Positions 1 through 8,792 of a stretch of DNA of 64,000 bases are shown here, piece by piece; the stretch's first letter is position 1, and each line of letters opens with the position of its first letter. The notes beneath the pieces were generated by a model. The model did no database searches and was not told the origin of the DNA. It saw nothing but the letters and a program-made list of their open reading frames with translations. The DNA is from JABLTI01 sp035528035 (GTDB taxonomy: Archaea; Asgardarchaeota; Heimdallarchaeia; JABLTI01): NCBI GenBank assembly GCA_035528035.1, contig DATKZI010000026.1, positions 192,289 through 256,288 of the forward strand, read 5' to 3'. The translations under genes were made by a program, and so were the position numbers.

Positions 1-189
1 GGTAAAGTGGGTGATTTAACTAAATCAGGTGTTATCGAACCTCTTAGAGTAAAATCACAAGCTATACGATCAGCATCAGAAGCAGCTGAATTGATTCTTC
101 GAATTGATGATGTCATAGCTGCAAAATCAAAACCAGCTGGTGCCGGTATGCCTGGTGGTATGCCTGGTGGCATGATGCCTCCAATGTAA
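1..189 (+). CDS. Thermosome (group II chaperonin) subunit, C-terminal end only
   Basis: This is the last 62 codons of a chaperonin subunit whose start lies before the window. The reading frame is open from base 1. The visible stretch ends in the family's equatorial-domain motif (GVIEPLRVKSQAIRSA, then ILRIDDVIAA) and a Gly-Met-rich tail with GGMPGGM repeats, typical of archaeal thermosomes and eukaryotic CCT. The known role is ATP-driven protein folding in the cytoplasm as a double ring. A GTG at base 7 is an internal valine codon, not the true start. A strong terminator hairpin follows at once. Confidence 0.95.
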   Translation, partial: GKVGDLTKSGVIEPLRVKSQAIRSASEAAELILRIDDVIAAKSKPAGAGMPGGMPGGMMPPM

Positions 190-202
190 TTTTAAAAAGC
201 AC

Positions 203-231
203 GAGACCTTTTGGTCTCTTTCTAATTTTTT
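203..231 (+). terminator. Terminator hairpin after the thermosome gene
   Basis: A perfect 6-bp stem (GAGACC, loop TTTT, GGTCTC; 203-218) is followed by a T-rich run. It sits 14 bases after the stop codon of the thermosome gene. Confidence 0.7.
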
Positions 232-288
232 ATTTCAAAATAATTTTTATGTGTAATAATAAAAAGAAAGAAAAAAAAATTTAAGAAT

Positions 289-843
289 TCAGATGGATGT
301 TATTGCTTCTAGTTCTTTTCTCAAATCGTCAATATCTTTTTCGTTCAAATCAACTTCTTCAGATTCACCGAAATCACTAGTCTTTACAGAAATTGTTTTA
401 TCTTTGATTTCTCTTTCTCTTTGTTGTAAAAATCTTTTCTCTCGAGCTTGTAAATCGGATTTAATTATCTCAAAGAAATTATTGAATTGAGCTAAATCGT
501 TTGGTGGAATTACCCAATAACGATTGGGTGAAAAACTAAAGGATTCCATCCCTAAACCAAAAACACTTGAACGTAGTTTTATTAAATTGCTAAATTCACC
601 CAAATATGTAACTATGCAAATATTTCCATCAGTTGTTACAGGTAACCAATCTATTGAATTTCTTGTTCTAACTAATGAAACAATTCTACGTAATTTTTTT
701 TCTTTTTCCCCACCACAGTTTTGAAAAACCCAGAGTGAGCAAACAGTCTCATCCTTTTCAGGTGTTCCTTTACTGCTATCTGTAGGGATTTTTATATTGT
801 CTATAGTGATGGCTTTATTGGGTTCAGTAGCTTTTGGATTCAT
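289..843 (-). CDS. Hypothetical protein, 184 residues
   Basis: I do not recognise this protein. The ATG at 843 is preferred to a TTG at 852. It has no signal peptide or membrane segment. The middle is a mixed alpha-beta stretch with aromatic and Gly residues (residues about 40-110). The C-terminal third (about 115-184) is highly charged, with a run of Arg, Glu and Lys (QQREREIKDK) that could form a helix or coiled coil and then an acidic tail. It stands alone, convergent with the thermosome gene and divergent from the esterase gene. It is probably cytoplasmic. Codon use matches its neighbours. Confidence 0.6.
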   Translation of the reverse strand: MNPKATEPNKAITIDNIKIPTDSSKGTPEKDETVCSLWVFQNCGGEKEKKLRRIVSLVRTRNSIDWLPVTTDGNICIVTYLGEFSNLIKLRSSVFGLGMESFSFSPNRYWVIPPNDLAQFNNFFEIIKSDLQAREKRFLQQREREIKDKTISVKTSDFGESEEVDLNEKDIDDLRKELEAITSI

Positions 844-998
844 ATAAATCAATATAGAAATATTCCTTTTAGTATTTTATGTTTTCTCAAGAGACATTTT
901 TCCAAAAAGCTAAATTTGGTATTATTTTTCTTTGATTCTCGATAGTTTTTTATTTAATTTTAACATAATCCAATTTATTAGTTCGGAGAGTTTCTCAG

Positions 999-1769
999 GT
1001 GTCAATACTAAAAAATATTCCTGGAGTAGAACCATTCTTTTACAAAAGAGGGAAGGTTGGTTGCCTTCTTTGCCATGGTTTTACAGGTGTTCCTCATGAA
1101 GTTCATGAACTTGGGAGTTATCTTTCGGAAAAAGGGATAACAACAATCGGTCCTAGATTGCCTGGTCATGGAACTACTCTTAAGGATATGCAAAAAACAT
1201 CAGCTAAAGATTGGTATTCTGAATATTTGAAAGCTTACAGTATCTTGCAAAAACATTGTCAGGAGATCTTTATTGGAGGTTTATCATTAGGTGGATTACT
1301 AACTTTGAAATGCGCAACAGAAAAGCCTGTTAAAGGAGTAATATCCCTAGCAACGCCTTTGAAAGTTAAATTTCCAACAATGACAGTACTCCCTCTAATT
1401 GCTCCTCTCCTTCAAAATGCTTCAGTTAAAAAAAGTAAAAGAGATTTGGAATACCAACAGAAATACGGTATAATTTGTTATGATAGAGATCCGATTGGAC
1501 CAGCAAAATTCGTTGTTAAATTAATAAAAGAAATGCGAAGCAGATTGAAAGAGATAACTGCCCCAATACTGATCATTCAAGGATTAAAAGATTCAAATTG
1601 GATCATTAAATCAGCGAAAATATTAATGGAGAATGTTTCATCTCAAGAAAGAGAATTGGTTTTCTTAGAACAATCCCCCCACTGTTTTACAATAGGTCCT
1701 GAAAAAGAGAAAGTTAATGAAATCGTTTATGAATTTATTAGAAAGAAGTCTGACATTTTAGAAAAATAA
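999..1769 (+). CDS. Alpha/beta hydrolase, carboxylesterase or monoacylglycerol-lipase type
   Basis: This 256-residue protein has the full layout of a small soluble alpha/beta hydrolase. It carries an oxyanion-hole motif (LCHGFTG, about residues 24-30), a GHG motif near 56-58, the nucleophile elbow GLSLGG with Ser96, an acid residue in GLKDSN and a late histidine in SPHCF. Enzymes of this Est30-like group hydrolyse carboxyl esters or monoacylglycerols, but the substrate here is unknown. Translation starts at a GTG 11 bases after a GGAG motif. The next gene, a methyltransferase, begins 15 bases or less after the stop, so the two are probably co-transcribed. Confidence 0.85.
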   Translation: MSILKNIPGVEPFFYKRGKVGCLLCHGFTGVPHEVHELGSYLSEKGITTIGPRLPGHGTTLKDMQKTSAKDWYSEYLKAYSILQKHCQEIFIGGLSLGGLLTLKCATEKPVKGVISLATPLKVKFPTMTVLPLIAPLLQNASVKKSKRDLEYQQKYGIICYDRDPIGPAKFVVKLIKEMRSRLKEITAPILIIQGLKDSNWIIKSAKILMENVSSQERELVFLEQSPHCFTIGPEKEKVNEIVYEFIRKKSDILEK

Positions 1770-1784
1770 GTGGGAGCTGAAAAC

Positions 1785-2675
1785 TTGACACTCAAATGGA
1801 GTTATTTACAGAATGCAAATGCAATGGATGTAGGAAGATATTTTGAATATGATGAAGATGCGTTGAAGCAATTTGATAAATGGTTATGTTTTTTGAAAAA
1901 ACCAAAAACAAAGCTTTTAGAGATTGGCTCTGGAAGCGGGTATTTCACTAATCTATTATTGAAACTATTCCCACAAATTGAATTATCTTGTTTAGAATAT
2001 GATGAGGAATTAGTAAGAACACTCGCTAAAAAATTCGATAATAAAATAACGATCATAAATGAAGCTATAGAAAATACTTCAATAAAATCGAATACTTACG
2101 ATAATGCTATTTCACATATTGTCATACATAATTTAAATGACCCATTAAAAGGAATACTTCAAATGGCTCGAGTTGTAAAACCTGGAGGACATGTAGTAAC
2201 AATAGAACCTTTACCTGCGAGTAGACATTATTATCCAAATAGTGATGTTGAGAGCGCTTTTGATTTACTTGATAAAGTGCAAATGTACAAGTGTATCGAA
2301 TGGAGCGCCAAAAACGATATCAATCCACAAGGTAATCCTTGGCAATATTGTTATCCAAAATTCTTTGAGGAAGTGGGATTAAAAAATATTACTTGTTTTG
2401 GTTGGACATCGATTTTTACTTTATCTGATGAAAGATTTGATTTTGATGAAAAGAAAAAATGGCTAAAAATGAAATATAATTTTATGAAAAGTAAAGAAGA
2501 TGAAACAACTAATATCCTATTAGCAGCTGATAACAAAGAGGAAGAAATAAAGAAAGCTCATGAAATTATTTACAATTATTATGATGAACTCCTAAAAGCA
2601 TCAAAAGAACAACTAGCTCACATACATGAACAAGAGATAGTTCATCGAATTATTACTATAGGAACTAAAAATTAA
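1785..2675 (+). CDS. Class I SAM-dependent methyltransferase
   Basis: The protein has a Rossmann-type methyltransferase core. The SAM-binding glycine motif (LEIGSGSGYF) is followed by an acidic residue ending strand 2 (CLEYDEEL), then a motif IV-like region and the post-I motif VVKPGGHV. The C-terminal 100 residues are helical and charged and may bind the substrate, which is not known. I prefer the TTG at 1785, which has a GGAG ribosome site at 1773-1776, over the GTG at 1770 that directly abuts the previous stop codon. It forms a likely two-gene operon with the upstream hydrolase. Confidence 0.8.
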   Translation: MTLKWSYLQNANAMDVGRYFEYDEDALKQFDKWLCFLKKPKTKLLEIGSGSGYFTNLLLKLFPQIELSCLEYDEELVRTLAKKFDNKITIINEAIENTSIKSNTYDNAISHIVIHNLNDPLKGILQMARVVKPGGHVVTIEPLPASRHYYPNSDVESAFDLLDKVQMYKCIEWSAKNDINPQGNPWQYCYPKFFEEVGLKNITCFGWTSIFTLSDERFDFDEKKKWLKMKYNFMKSKEDETTNILLAADNKEEEIKKAHEIIYNYYDELLKASKEQLAHIHEQEIVHRIITIGTKN

Positions 2676-2754
2676 AAGATAATTAATTAAATGTAATGGA
2701 AATATGTAACAAGAAACATTTATAACGTAAAAGTAAGACCTCTTACTGATTGAC

Positions 2755-3183
2755 ATGTGGATTCTTGACGTAGTTTCAAACGCAGGAAAGATGAGTTCAA
2801 TACAAGTAGCGATCTTGATGGAATTTGCAAAAAGTGGGAGTGAACCTAAAAAAATTCCTGAGATAATAGCTGTTTTAGAGGAAGTTTTTAAGGATATTTG
2901 GAAACCCAAAAAAGGTACAATTTATCCAGCTATTCATCAACTTGCTCTCAAAGGATATCTCAAGATGCATGCAGTGCAACCATATGGTTATTCGATAACT
3001 GAAAATGGATTAAATATAATTAATGAGGTTATCAAAAACATTAATCTTCAAATGGAATCATACATGCAATATTACACCTATATATTGAAGAGTTATTCTG
3101 AACTTAATGAACAAAAAGCAAAAGAGATTAGCTCAGAGATAATCAAGACAATTAATACAAAAATTAAACAGTTCTCAATTTGA
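2755..3183 (+). CDS. PadR-family transcriptional regulator
   Basis: This 142-residue protein shows the PadR winged-helix pattern. Helices in residues about 10-40 lead to the signature KKGTIYPAIHQLALKGYL (about 58-75), then a short wing (YGYSITENG) and a C-terminal helix of about 50 residues that would serve for dimerisation. PadR proteins are usually local repressors that respond to small molecules or stress. A TATA-like element (TTTATAA near 2719-2725) lies about 30 bases before the start, so the transcript is probably nearly leaderless. It is followed by the oppositely oriented tRNA-Thr. No obvious target is adjacent except the methyltransferase upstream. Confidence 0.85.
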   Translation: MWILDVVSNAGKMSSIQVAILMEFAKSGSEPKKIPEIIAVLEEVFKDIWKPKKGTIYPAIHQLALKGYLKMHAVQPYGYSITENGLNIINEVIKNINLQMESYMQYYTYILKSYSELNEQKAKEISSEIIKTINTKIKQFSI

Positions 3184-3268
3184 AAATAGCTAATAAAAAA
3201 GAATGAGTAAGTTCTAGAAGAAAGCAATGAAAAAAGTACGAGTCAATTATAAACAGTATTAGAAAAGT

Positions 3269-3346
3269 TGGAGCCGTTAGAGGGATTCGAACCCTCGATC
3301 TACTGATTACGAATCAGTCGCCTTAACCGAGCTTGGCCATAACGGC
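3269..3346 (-). tRNA. tRNA-Thr (anticodon CGT), CCA encoded
   Basis: Read on the minus strand, the sequence folds as a full cloverleaf. The acceptor stem GCCGTTA pairs with TAACGGC, the anticodon arm is ACTGA-TTCGTAA-TCAGT with anticodon CGT, and the T arm is GAGGG-TTCGAAT-CCCTC. The discriminator is T, as is common for archaeal tRNA-Thr. The 3' CCA is encoded (3271-3269). No intron is present. Confidence 0.96.
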
Positions 3347-3600
3347 TATTTTCATAATTTCATACGAATTATTTTTATTAATATCTTTTATTATACTATT
3401 AAAAATTATACTTTTCTTTTTAGTCTTTGAAAGATTTCCTTATCGAACACGAATCTTTTCAAACAAAGATTTATCACTTTATAATTTTTGGTAACATATT
3501 CATCCCCAAAGGTTTTAAGTATTAGTTTCACGTAAAAACGTATTACCAACTAAGAATATTTTTTATCGCAGGAAATGAACAAAAGGTGTAACTTGTAACA

Positions 3601-3759
3601 ATGAACTTAATCTCAGTAAAAATCCCAGAAACATTTCTTGAAGGTTTAGATGATTTAGTTCGTCTAGGCGTTTATCCGAGCAGGTCTGAAGCAATTAGAG
3701 TAGCAATTAGGGACCTCCTGAGAAAGGAATTGTGGGATAGTAAGCGTCATTCTACCTAA
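3601..3759 (+). CDS. Ribbon-helix-helix (CopG-type) DNA-binding protein, 52 residues
   Basis: This short gene encodes a ribbon-helix-helix protein. An N-terminal strand (LISVKIPETF) is followed by helix A (LEGLDDLVRLG) and helix B after the family motif YPSRSEAIRVAIRDLL. Such proteins are dimeric repressors or antitoxins. No toxin gene is adjacent, so a stand-alone regulator is more likely. The ATG at 3601 follows an AGGTG motif at 3585-3589. The C-terminal tail of about 10 residues is basic. The next gene is YjbQ-like. Confidence 0.85.
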   Translation: MNLISVKIPETFLEGLDDLVRLGVYPSRSEAIRVAIRDLLRKELWDSKRHST

Positions 3760-3835
3760 AGTAACCAAAATTATTAAGTAATTATTTAAGATAAGATTGC
3801 TAATAATTTGTCAAGTATAAAGAAGTGATAAAGAA

Positions 3836-4255
3836 ATGGTCGTCTATTCAGCAGAAATAACCTTGGATACAGAAGAAGAAATACAGATAATCGATATTAC
3901 TCTTCAAGTAAGAAATATCATAAAAGACTCAGGTATAAAAAGTGGTCTTGTGAATGTTTTTAACCCTGGAGCAACAGGAGCAATTACAACCATGGAGTAT
4001 GAACCTCGTTTGGTTGAAGATACTATTAATTTTATGAAAAGGATCATTCCTAAAGGTATAGGTTATCAACATGATTACCAAGATGATAATGCACATAGCC
4101 ATCTGCTAGCAAGTTTATTCTCTCCAGAGATAACCGTAACTGTAGCTAATTTTGAACCCATTTTGGGAACTTATCAACAAATAGTCTTCTTTGAGCTTGA
4201 TACTCGAGGTAGAGAAAGAAAAATTGCTGTAACAGTAATTGGAGATAAGAAATAG
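3836..4255 (+). CDS. YjbQ/UPF0047 family protein
   Basis: The 139-residue length and motifs match the YjbQ (UPF0047) family. The conserved histidine and acidic segment (QHDYQDDNAHSHL, about residues 80-92) and the C-terminal GTYQQIVFFELD with a following basic loop are both present. The family is a small trimeric fold. The E. coli member has weak thiamine-phosphate synthase activity, but the physiological role remains unsettled. It is predicted to be cytoplasmic. The ATG at 3836 lies 9 bases after an AAGTGAT stretch, a weak ribosome site. It stands between the RHH gene and a zinc-ribbon gene, with T-rich DNA (about 4280-4290) after the stop acting as a possible terminator. Confidence 0.85.
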   Translation: MVVYSAEITLDTEEEIQIIDITLQVRNIIKDSGIKSGLVNVFNPGATGAITTMEYEPRLVEDTINFMKRIIPKGIGYQHDYQDDNAHSHLLASLFSPEITVTVANFEPILGTYQQIVFFELDTRGRERKIAVTVIGDKK

Positions 4256-4320
4256 TTCTTAGATTTTCTTATCTTGCATCTTTTTTTTTATTAGCTGATC
4301 ATTAAGTGTGTGTTCACCCA

Positions 4321-4530
4321 ATGTCTGAAAAAGAATTTATAGTAATTCGATGTCAAAGATGTGGTAAATATACATATGCTAAATTAAAGCAAAAAACAAG
4401 GTTTTGTAGTAGATGTGAAAAGCAATTTACTATTAATCCCTTAGAGGTTATTTACGCAGAAAGCCATAAAAAAGCAAATATTCTAGTCAAATATAAAAAT
4501 GAAGAGGAAATGAAGAAGAATAAGAAATAA
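4321..4530 (+). CDS. Small zinc-ribbon protein, DUF1922-like
   Basis: This 69-residue protein begins with a four-cysteine zinc ribbon (CQRCG and CSRCE, about residues 12-32), followed by a basic helical tail. The pattern FIVIRCQRCGKYTYA resembles the archaeal DUF1922 family of unknown function. The ATG at 4321 is chosen over a GTG 15 bases upstream because the zinc-ribbon domain starts directly after it. It is probably a nucleic-acid or protein-binding adaptor in the cytoplasm. The gene stands on its own between YjbQ and the polyferredoxin pair. Confidence 0.7.
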   Translation: MSEKEFIVIRCQRCGKYTYAKLKQKTRFCSRCEKQFTINPLEVIYAESHKKANILVKYKNEEEMKKNKK

Positions 4531-4645
4531 GATAAAAGTTATATTCTCGAAAATAGCACAAACAAACGGAAAAATATTTTAAACACAAATTTTTAAAAGC
4601 AATAGTCCAGAAAAAACTAGACATTAGATAAATGTGGTGTAAATC

Positions 4646-4840
4646 TTGAAACCAAGAGCATGGATGATCCTAATATTAGCTGTCGGTTCTATAGCACTTG
4701 TTATTGGGATAATTTTACAAAGATATGAATTAATTCCCGAATATTTCAATATCTCTCCAACAAGAATTGAAGCATTCAGAAACTTCATTGAGCAATATAT
4801 CAAAGGCATTCCAATTCCACCTCCCACAACGTGGTTCTAA
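4646..4840 (+). CDS. Single-pass membrane protein, 64 residues, partner of the polyferredoxin
   Basis: The protein has one hydrophobic helix near its N-terminus (about residues 7-25), followed by an amphipathic stretch and a Pro-rich end. It starts at a TTG. The stop codon lies 25 bases before the polyferredoxin start, so the two genes are likely co-transcribed and the small protein may be a subunit or assembly partner. I recognise no named family. Confidence 0.6.
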   Translation: MKPRAWMILILAVGSIALVIGIILQRYELIPEYFNISPTRIEAFRNFIEQYIKGIPIPPPTTWF

Positions 4841-4865
4841 ATAAACTAGTACGGAGTAAAACAAA

Positions 4866-5816
4866 ATGGGAACACGAACAGAAGATTCAAAGATAAAAAC
4901 ATTCAGTTTACGCGTCTTAAACGCCATGAATTCAAGGAAAGTTAGATTATTACGTTGGTTAGTACAAATTGCTTCTTTCCTCTTAGTCAATGGTGGTTTA
5001 ATAGGCGTGGGTTGGACTATAGGCATTTTACCAATTAACCAACCTGGTGGAGCAACATTCACAACAATAATAGGTGGATTTGATGCTTTTCAACAATTCT
5101 TCACTGATGGACTATTTCCGTTCTTAGTATTTGGTATAAGTTTACTAATAGGAGGCATACTTGGTAGAACCCTTTGTGGTTGGGTCTGTCCATTTGGCTT
5201 TTTCCAAGATCTACTAAGATTAGTACCAATTAAAAAATTAAAAGTCTCTAAACCAATGAATAAAAGCTTAAGAGATATTAGAGCAGTGATCTTTTGGGCT
5301 GTAATACTTGTTGCAGGTTTTGTTGGGTATAAGGAACTAATCGGTGAAAGTATTACAGGAAACTTTGGTGCTTTTGCTAATCAACCTTGGACACCATTCA
5401 ATCCAGCAGCAACATTATTTGTAATGTTCTTCTATATGATCTTCTGGAAACAATATCCAGGAGGAGATGAAGACTTTTCAGCTGGTGATTGGAAATTTAT
5501 GTTCTATTTTAGAATTGTAATATTACTTGTAGTAGTAATCATGAGTGTCTTAATACCAAGATTCTATTGTAGATATATTTGTCCAACAGGATATGCAATG
5601 GGCTTTACTGCAAAATATAGTTTAGTAGGAATCGCAAGAAATCCTGCAAGATGCACGCGATGTGGTAGTTGTGAAGATATGTGTGAAAAGAATGCTATGC
5701 AGGTACCTATTCTCGATTATTCCTACAAACGAGTAAGAGATGCTAATTGCAATAATTGTGGAAGTTGTTTAGATGCCTGCCCACACGGTGCAATTTATTT
5801 CAAATTTAAAGGATAG
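4866..5816 (+). CDS. Membrane-bound polyferredoxin, NapH/CcoG-like 4Fe-4S protein
   Basis: The 316-residue protein has about five membrane segments (near residues 32-55, 80-100, 138-155, 182-200 and 215-235). It carries two membrane-associated cysteine motifs of the NapH type (CGWVCP and CRYICP). The C-terminus holds two classical 4Fe-4S ferredoxin motifs (CTRCGSCEDMC with a following Cys, and CNNCGSCLDACP). The family passes electrons between the quinone pool or soluble carriers and membrane-associated reductases. Here no reductase gene is adjacent, so the partner is unknown. A one-pass membrane protein gene precedes it and is probably in the same operon. Confidence 0.88.
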   Translation: MGTRTEDSKIKTFSLRVLNAMNSRKVRLLRWLVQIASFLLVNGGLIGVGWTIGILPINQPGGATFTTIIGGFDAFQQFFTDGLFPFLVFGISLLIGGILGRTLCGWVCPFGFFQDLLRLVPIKKLKVSKPMNKSLRDIRAVIFWAVILVAGFVGYKELIGESITGNFGAFANQPWTPFNPAATLFVMFFYMIFWKQYPGGDEDFSAGDWKFMFYFRIVILLVVVIMSVLIPRFYCRYICPTGYAMGFTAKYSLVGIARNPARCTRCGSCEDMCEKNAMQVPILDYSYKRVRDANCNNCGSCLDACPHGAIYFKFKG

Positions 5817-5905
5817 ACTTTCAAAATTATGAAGGTATATCTTTTTTCCTTTTCTTTTACAATAAAATAACAAAATAATTTTAGATTAGTTTTTTTATCT
5901 TCAAT

Positions 5906-6664
5906 ATGAGTAAAATGATTTCAGAAATTGAGGATGCAGCACTTCTTGTAAAAAAGGCTTTTCAAAGTAAGAGTATTACTTCCTATGTTTTAACTGGTGC
6001 AGGTTTATCCAAAGGTTCTAACATACCTACTTTCAGAGGAGAAGATGGATTGTGGGAAAAATACAAATTCGAGGAAGTAGCAACAAAAAAAGCATGGCAA
6101 AAAAATCCCGAAAAACTTTGGTTCTTTTATGCTGATGGAATAGATCTCATCCTTAAAGCACAACCAAATCCAGCCCATTATGCTATTACTGATTTAGAAA
6201 CAAATGGCTACTGTGATTATATCGTTACCCAGAACGCTGATGGTTTACATCAAAAAGCTGGTTCAAAAAACGTTTTAGAAATTCATGGCAATATTACACA
6301 TGTTCGTTGTACAAAATGTAACAAAATAAAAGAATTCATTGAGCTACCAAAAATAGTCCCCCCTATATGTGATTGTGGTGGAATGTTTAGACCTGATGTA
6401 GTTTTATTTGATGAAATATTACCTCACAAATTAATTGAGAAGGCATATAATGTCGCAAAAAAAGCAAAATTAGTAATTATCGTTGGCACTAGCGCAGAAG
6501 TAATGCCAGCAGCATATTTACCAATTTTATCAAAACAAAACAAAGCACAAATTTTAGTATTTAATACTGAAAAAACAGAACATACAACAGTTGCAGATAT
6601 TTTCATACAAGGAAAATGTGAAGAAACTTTACCATTATTCGTGAAAAAATTGCTCGAAGTATAA
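5906..6664 (+). CDS. Sir2-family NAD-dependent protein deacylase
   Basis: The protein shows the complete sirtuin motif series: GAGLSKGSNIPTFRG (residues 31-45) for NAD binding, TQNADGLH (108-115), the catalytic histidine in LEIHGN (His127), four zinc cysteines (C135, C138, C155, C157), FRPDVVLFDE (161-170) and GTSAEVMPAA. Sirtuins remove acetyl or longer acyl groups from lysines using NAD. In archaea a known target class is the Alba chromatin protein. The length of 252 residues is normal. The gene stands alone, 91 bases upstream of the NOP5-fibrillarin pair. Confidence 0.95.
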   Translation: MSKMISEIEDAALLVKKAFQSKSITSYVLTGAGLSKGSNIPTFRGEDGLWEKYKFEEVATKKAWQKNPEKLWFFYADGIDLILKAQPNPAHYAITDLETNGYCDYIVTQNADGLHQKAGSKNVLEIHGNITHVRCTKCNKIKEFIELPKIVPPICDCGGMFRPDVVLFDEILPHKLIEKAYNVAKKAKLVIIVGTSAEVMPAAYLPILSKQNKAQILVFNTEKTEHTTVADIFIQGKCEETLPLFVKKLLEV

Positions 6665-6754
6665 GAGGAGAACAAAAACTAATTATATCCCTAGTATCGG
6701 AATATTTACATCTGAGTATTTAATCAAAGTTATCTGAAGCTTGGAGAAATAAAA

Positions 6755-7984
6755 ATGAAAATTCATCTCGTAGTAACATTAGCAGGAGCCTTTGCATTAG
6801 ATGATGAAGGGAACATAATTAATACAAGGCCATTTAAGTTAATTCCTAAAGAAGTCGCTAAAAAAATTAATGATATAAGACAAGGTATTTTGCCGAAAGA
6901 ATTAGATGAGATTATTAAAGAGCATAAACAAGATGAATTTGTAGTTCAGAATGCTAATTTGGGTCATATTCTTCAAGGTATGGGATACCAAGTGAATTTC
7001 GAATTTCAAGACCAAATTATAGCTAATTTTCATAAAGATATCGTTAATAATTTATTGAATATGGGTTTTATCAAAAAAGAAGAGGAATACATCAAATATC
7101 TTCATACCACAACGATTCTCATAACAAAAGAAAAAGTAAGACAAGCCGCAGATAAGCGAGATAGATTAATTGTTCATGCAATAGAAACGATTGATGATGT
7201 TGATAAAACATTAAACCTATTTTCAAATCGTTTGCGTGAGTTCTATGGCATGCATTTTCCTGAATTAGTAGATGCGATAGAAAATCATTACACTTTCGCA
7301 AAAATAGTTGGTGTTACTGGTAATAAATCAAATATTGACAAGAAATTACTAGTTGAAGAAATCAATTTACCTGAGGATAAAGCAGAAACGATTCTGGCTG
7401 ATCGTGAAACCACTATGGGTTCAAATCTATTAGAACAAGATATAATGATAATTCAAGATCAAGCAAAAATAGTTGTTGACCTTTATCAAAGAAGGCAATC
7501 ATTGGAAAAATGGATGGAAGAAGCAATGAAAACAGTTGCTCCTAATATCTGCGGAGTGATCAATCCCTTATTGGGTGCTCGACTTATCTCTCTAGCAGGA
7601 AGTCTAAAAGATCTTGCGTTAAGTCCATCAAGTAAAATTCAGGTTTTAGGAGCAGAAAAAGCTCTTTATCGAACAATAAAAACTGGTGCACCACCACCAA
7701 AACATGGTATAATATTTCAAGATCCTAGACTTAATCAATCAAAATGGTGGCAGAGAGGAAAGATAGCTCGAGTTCTTTCAGGGCGTATATCCATTGCTTC
7801 ACGTATGGATTATTTTGAAGCTGAAGATAGATCAGTATTGTTTGCAAAAGAAATCACTGAGAAAATTAATGATGTTTTGGAAAAATATCCTGACCCACCA
7901 AAAGGTCAACCAAAACAATACCCGAAAAAACCCCAAATGGGTCCACCAAATAGAAGGAAAGCTCCACCTAAAAGGAGAAATTGA
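6755..7984 (+). CDS. NOP5/NOP56-family C/D box RNP core protein
   Basis: The 409-residue protein has an N-terminal fibrillarin-binding domain (about 1-120), a coiled-coil region and the Nop domain (about 220-370), recognisable from the stretch ISLAGSLKDLALSPSSKIQV and then the motif LGAEKALYR. The tail is rich in Pro, Lys and Arg. It scaffolds archaeal box C/D RNPs with L7Ae and fibrillarin, which guide 2'-O-methylation of rRNA and tRNA. The fibrillarin gene follows 13 bases later, the standard archaeal arrangement. An ATG with an upstream GGAG (6742-6745) sets the start. Confidence 0.95.
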   Translation: MKIHLVVTLAGAFALDDEGNIINTRPFKLIPKEVAKKINDIRQGILPKELDEIIKEHKQDEFVVQNANLGHILQGMGYQVNFEFQDQIIANFHKDIVNNLLNMGFIKKEEEYIKYLHTTTILITKEKVRQAADKRDRLIVHAIETIDDVDKTLNLFSNRLREFYGMHFPELVDAIENHYTFAKIVGVTGNKSNIDKKLLVEEINLPEDKAETILADRETTMGSNLLEQDIMIIQDQAKIVVDLYQRRQSLEKWMEEAMKTVAPNICGVINPLLGARLISLAGSLKDLALSPSSKIQVLGAEKALYRTIKTGAPPPKHGIIFQDPRLNQSKWWQRGKIARVLSGRISIASRMDYFEAEDRSVLFAKEITEKINDVLEKYPDPPKGQPKQYPKKPQMGPPNRRKAPPKRRN

Positions 7985-7997
7985 GGCGATATGATAA

Positions 7998-8684
7998 ATG
8001 AATGTAGACAAGTACAAATCGTTTAAGGAAATTTATAATGTAATCTTTCCAGATAATAGCAGAAAAATTGCTACAAGAAATTTTACTCCTGGATTGAAAG
8101 TTTATGGAGAAGAATTAATTACAGTAAAAAATGTAGAATATCGTCTCTGGGATCCAACAAGGTCAAAATTAGCAGCAGCTTTAGTAAAAGGATTAAAATT
8201 CAATCCAATCGTACCAGGGTGTAAGGTTTTGTATTTAGGCGCTGCTTCAGGTACAACACCTAGTCATGTTTCTGATATAATTGGTGTTAAAGGATTTCTC
8301 TTTTGTGTTGAATTTTCTCCAAGGTCAACTCGAGATTTAGTATTCTTATGTGAAAAAAGAGAAAATATGGTTCCTATTCTTGATGATGCTCGTTACCCTA
8401 AAAATTATGAGTTTTTAGTAGATAAAGTAGATGTTGTTTACTGTGATGTTGCTCAACCTGATCAAGCAAAAATTATTGCTGATAATGCTCATACATTCCT
8501 AAAAAGAGGAGGATATCTCCTATTGGCAATTAAAGCAAGAAGTATTAGTTCAACTAAGAATCCTTCAGTTGTCTATAAACAACAGATGGAAATCTTGGAA
8601 GAAGAAGGATATGAAATCTTAGAAGCTGTTGATTTACATCCACTCGAGAAGGACCATGCAATGATCCTTGCAAAGTTACCTTAG
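7998..8684 (+). CDS. flpA: Fibrillarin-like rRNA/tRNA 2'-O-methyltransferase
   Basis: The 228-residue protein matches archaeal fibrillarin over its full length. It has the N-terminal beta domain with YRLWDPTRSKLAAAL (about 49-63), the SAM-binding motif VLYLGAASGTTPSHVSD (about 76-92), the acidic residue in VEFSPRS, DDARYP (about 132-137) and the catalytic lysine region LLAIKARS. It is the methyl-transferring subunit of box C/D RNPs. It is co-transcribed with NOP5. The ATG at 7998 has a GAGGCGAT stretch upstream (7982-7989). Confidence 0.97.
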   Translation: MNVDKYKSFKEIYNVIFPDNSRKIATRNFTPGLKVYGEELITVKNVEYRLWDPTRSKLAAALVKGLKFNPIVPGCKVLYLGAASGTTPSHVSDIIGVKGFLFCVEFSPRSTRDLVFLCEKRENMVPILDDARYPKNYEFLVDKVDVVYCDVAQPDQAKIIADNAHTFLKRGGYLLLAIKARSISSTKNPSVVYKQQMEILEEEGYEILEAVDLHPLEKDHAMILAKLP

Positions 8685-8792
8685 TAAAAGTTTTTCATCA
8701 ACAAAAGAACTAATAAACACAAATGTTATCATTAAATAATAGCTCCAAGAGAATCTATTCAAATCCTAAAGATAAATTAGGAGTTTGACACA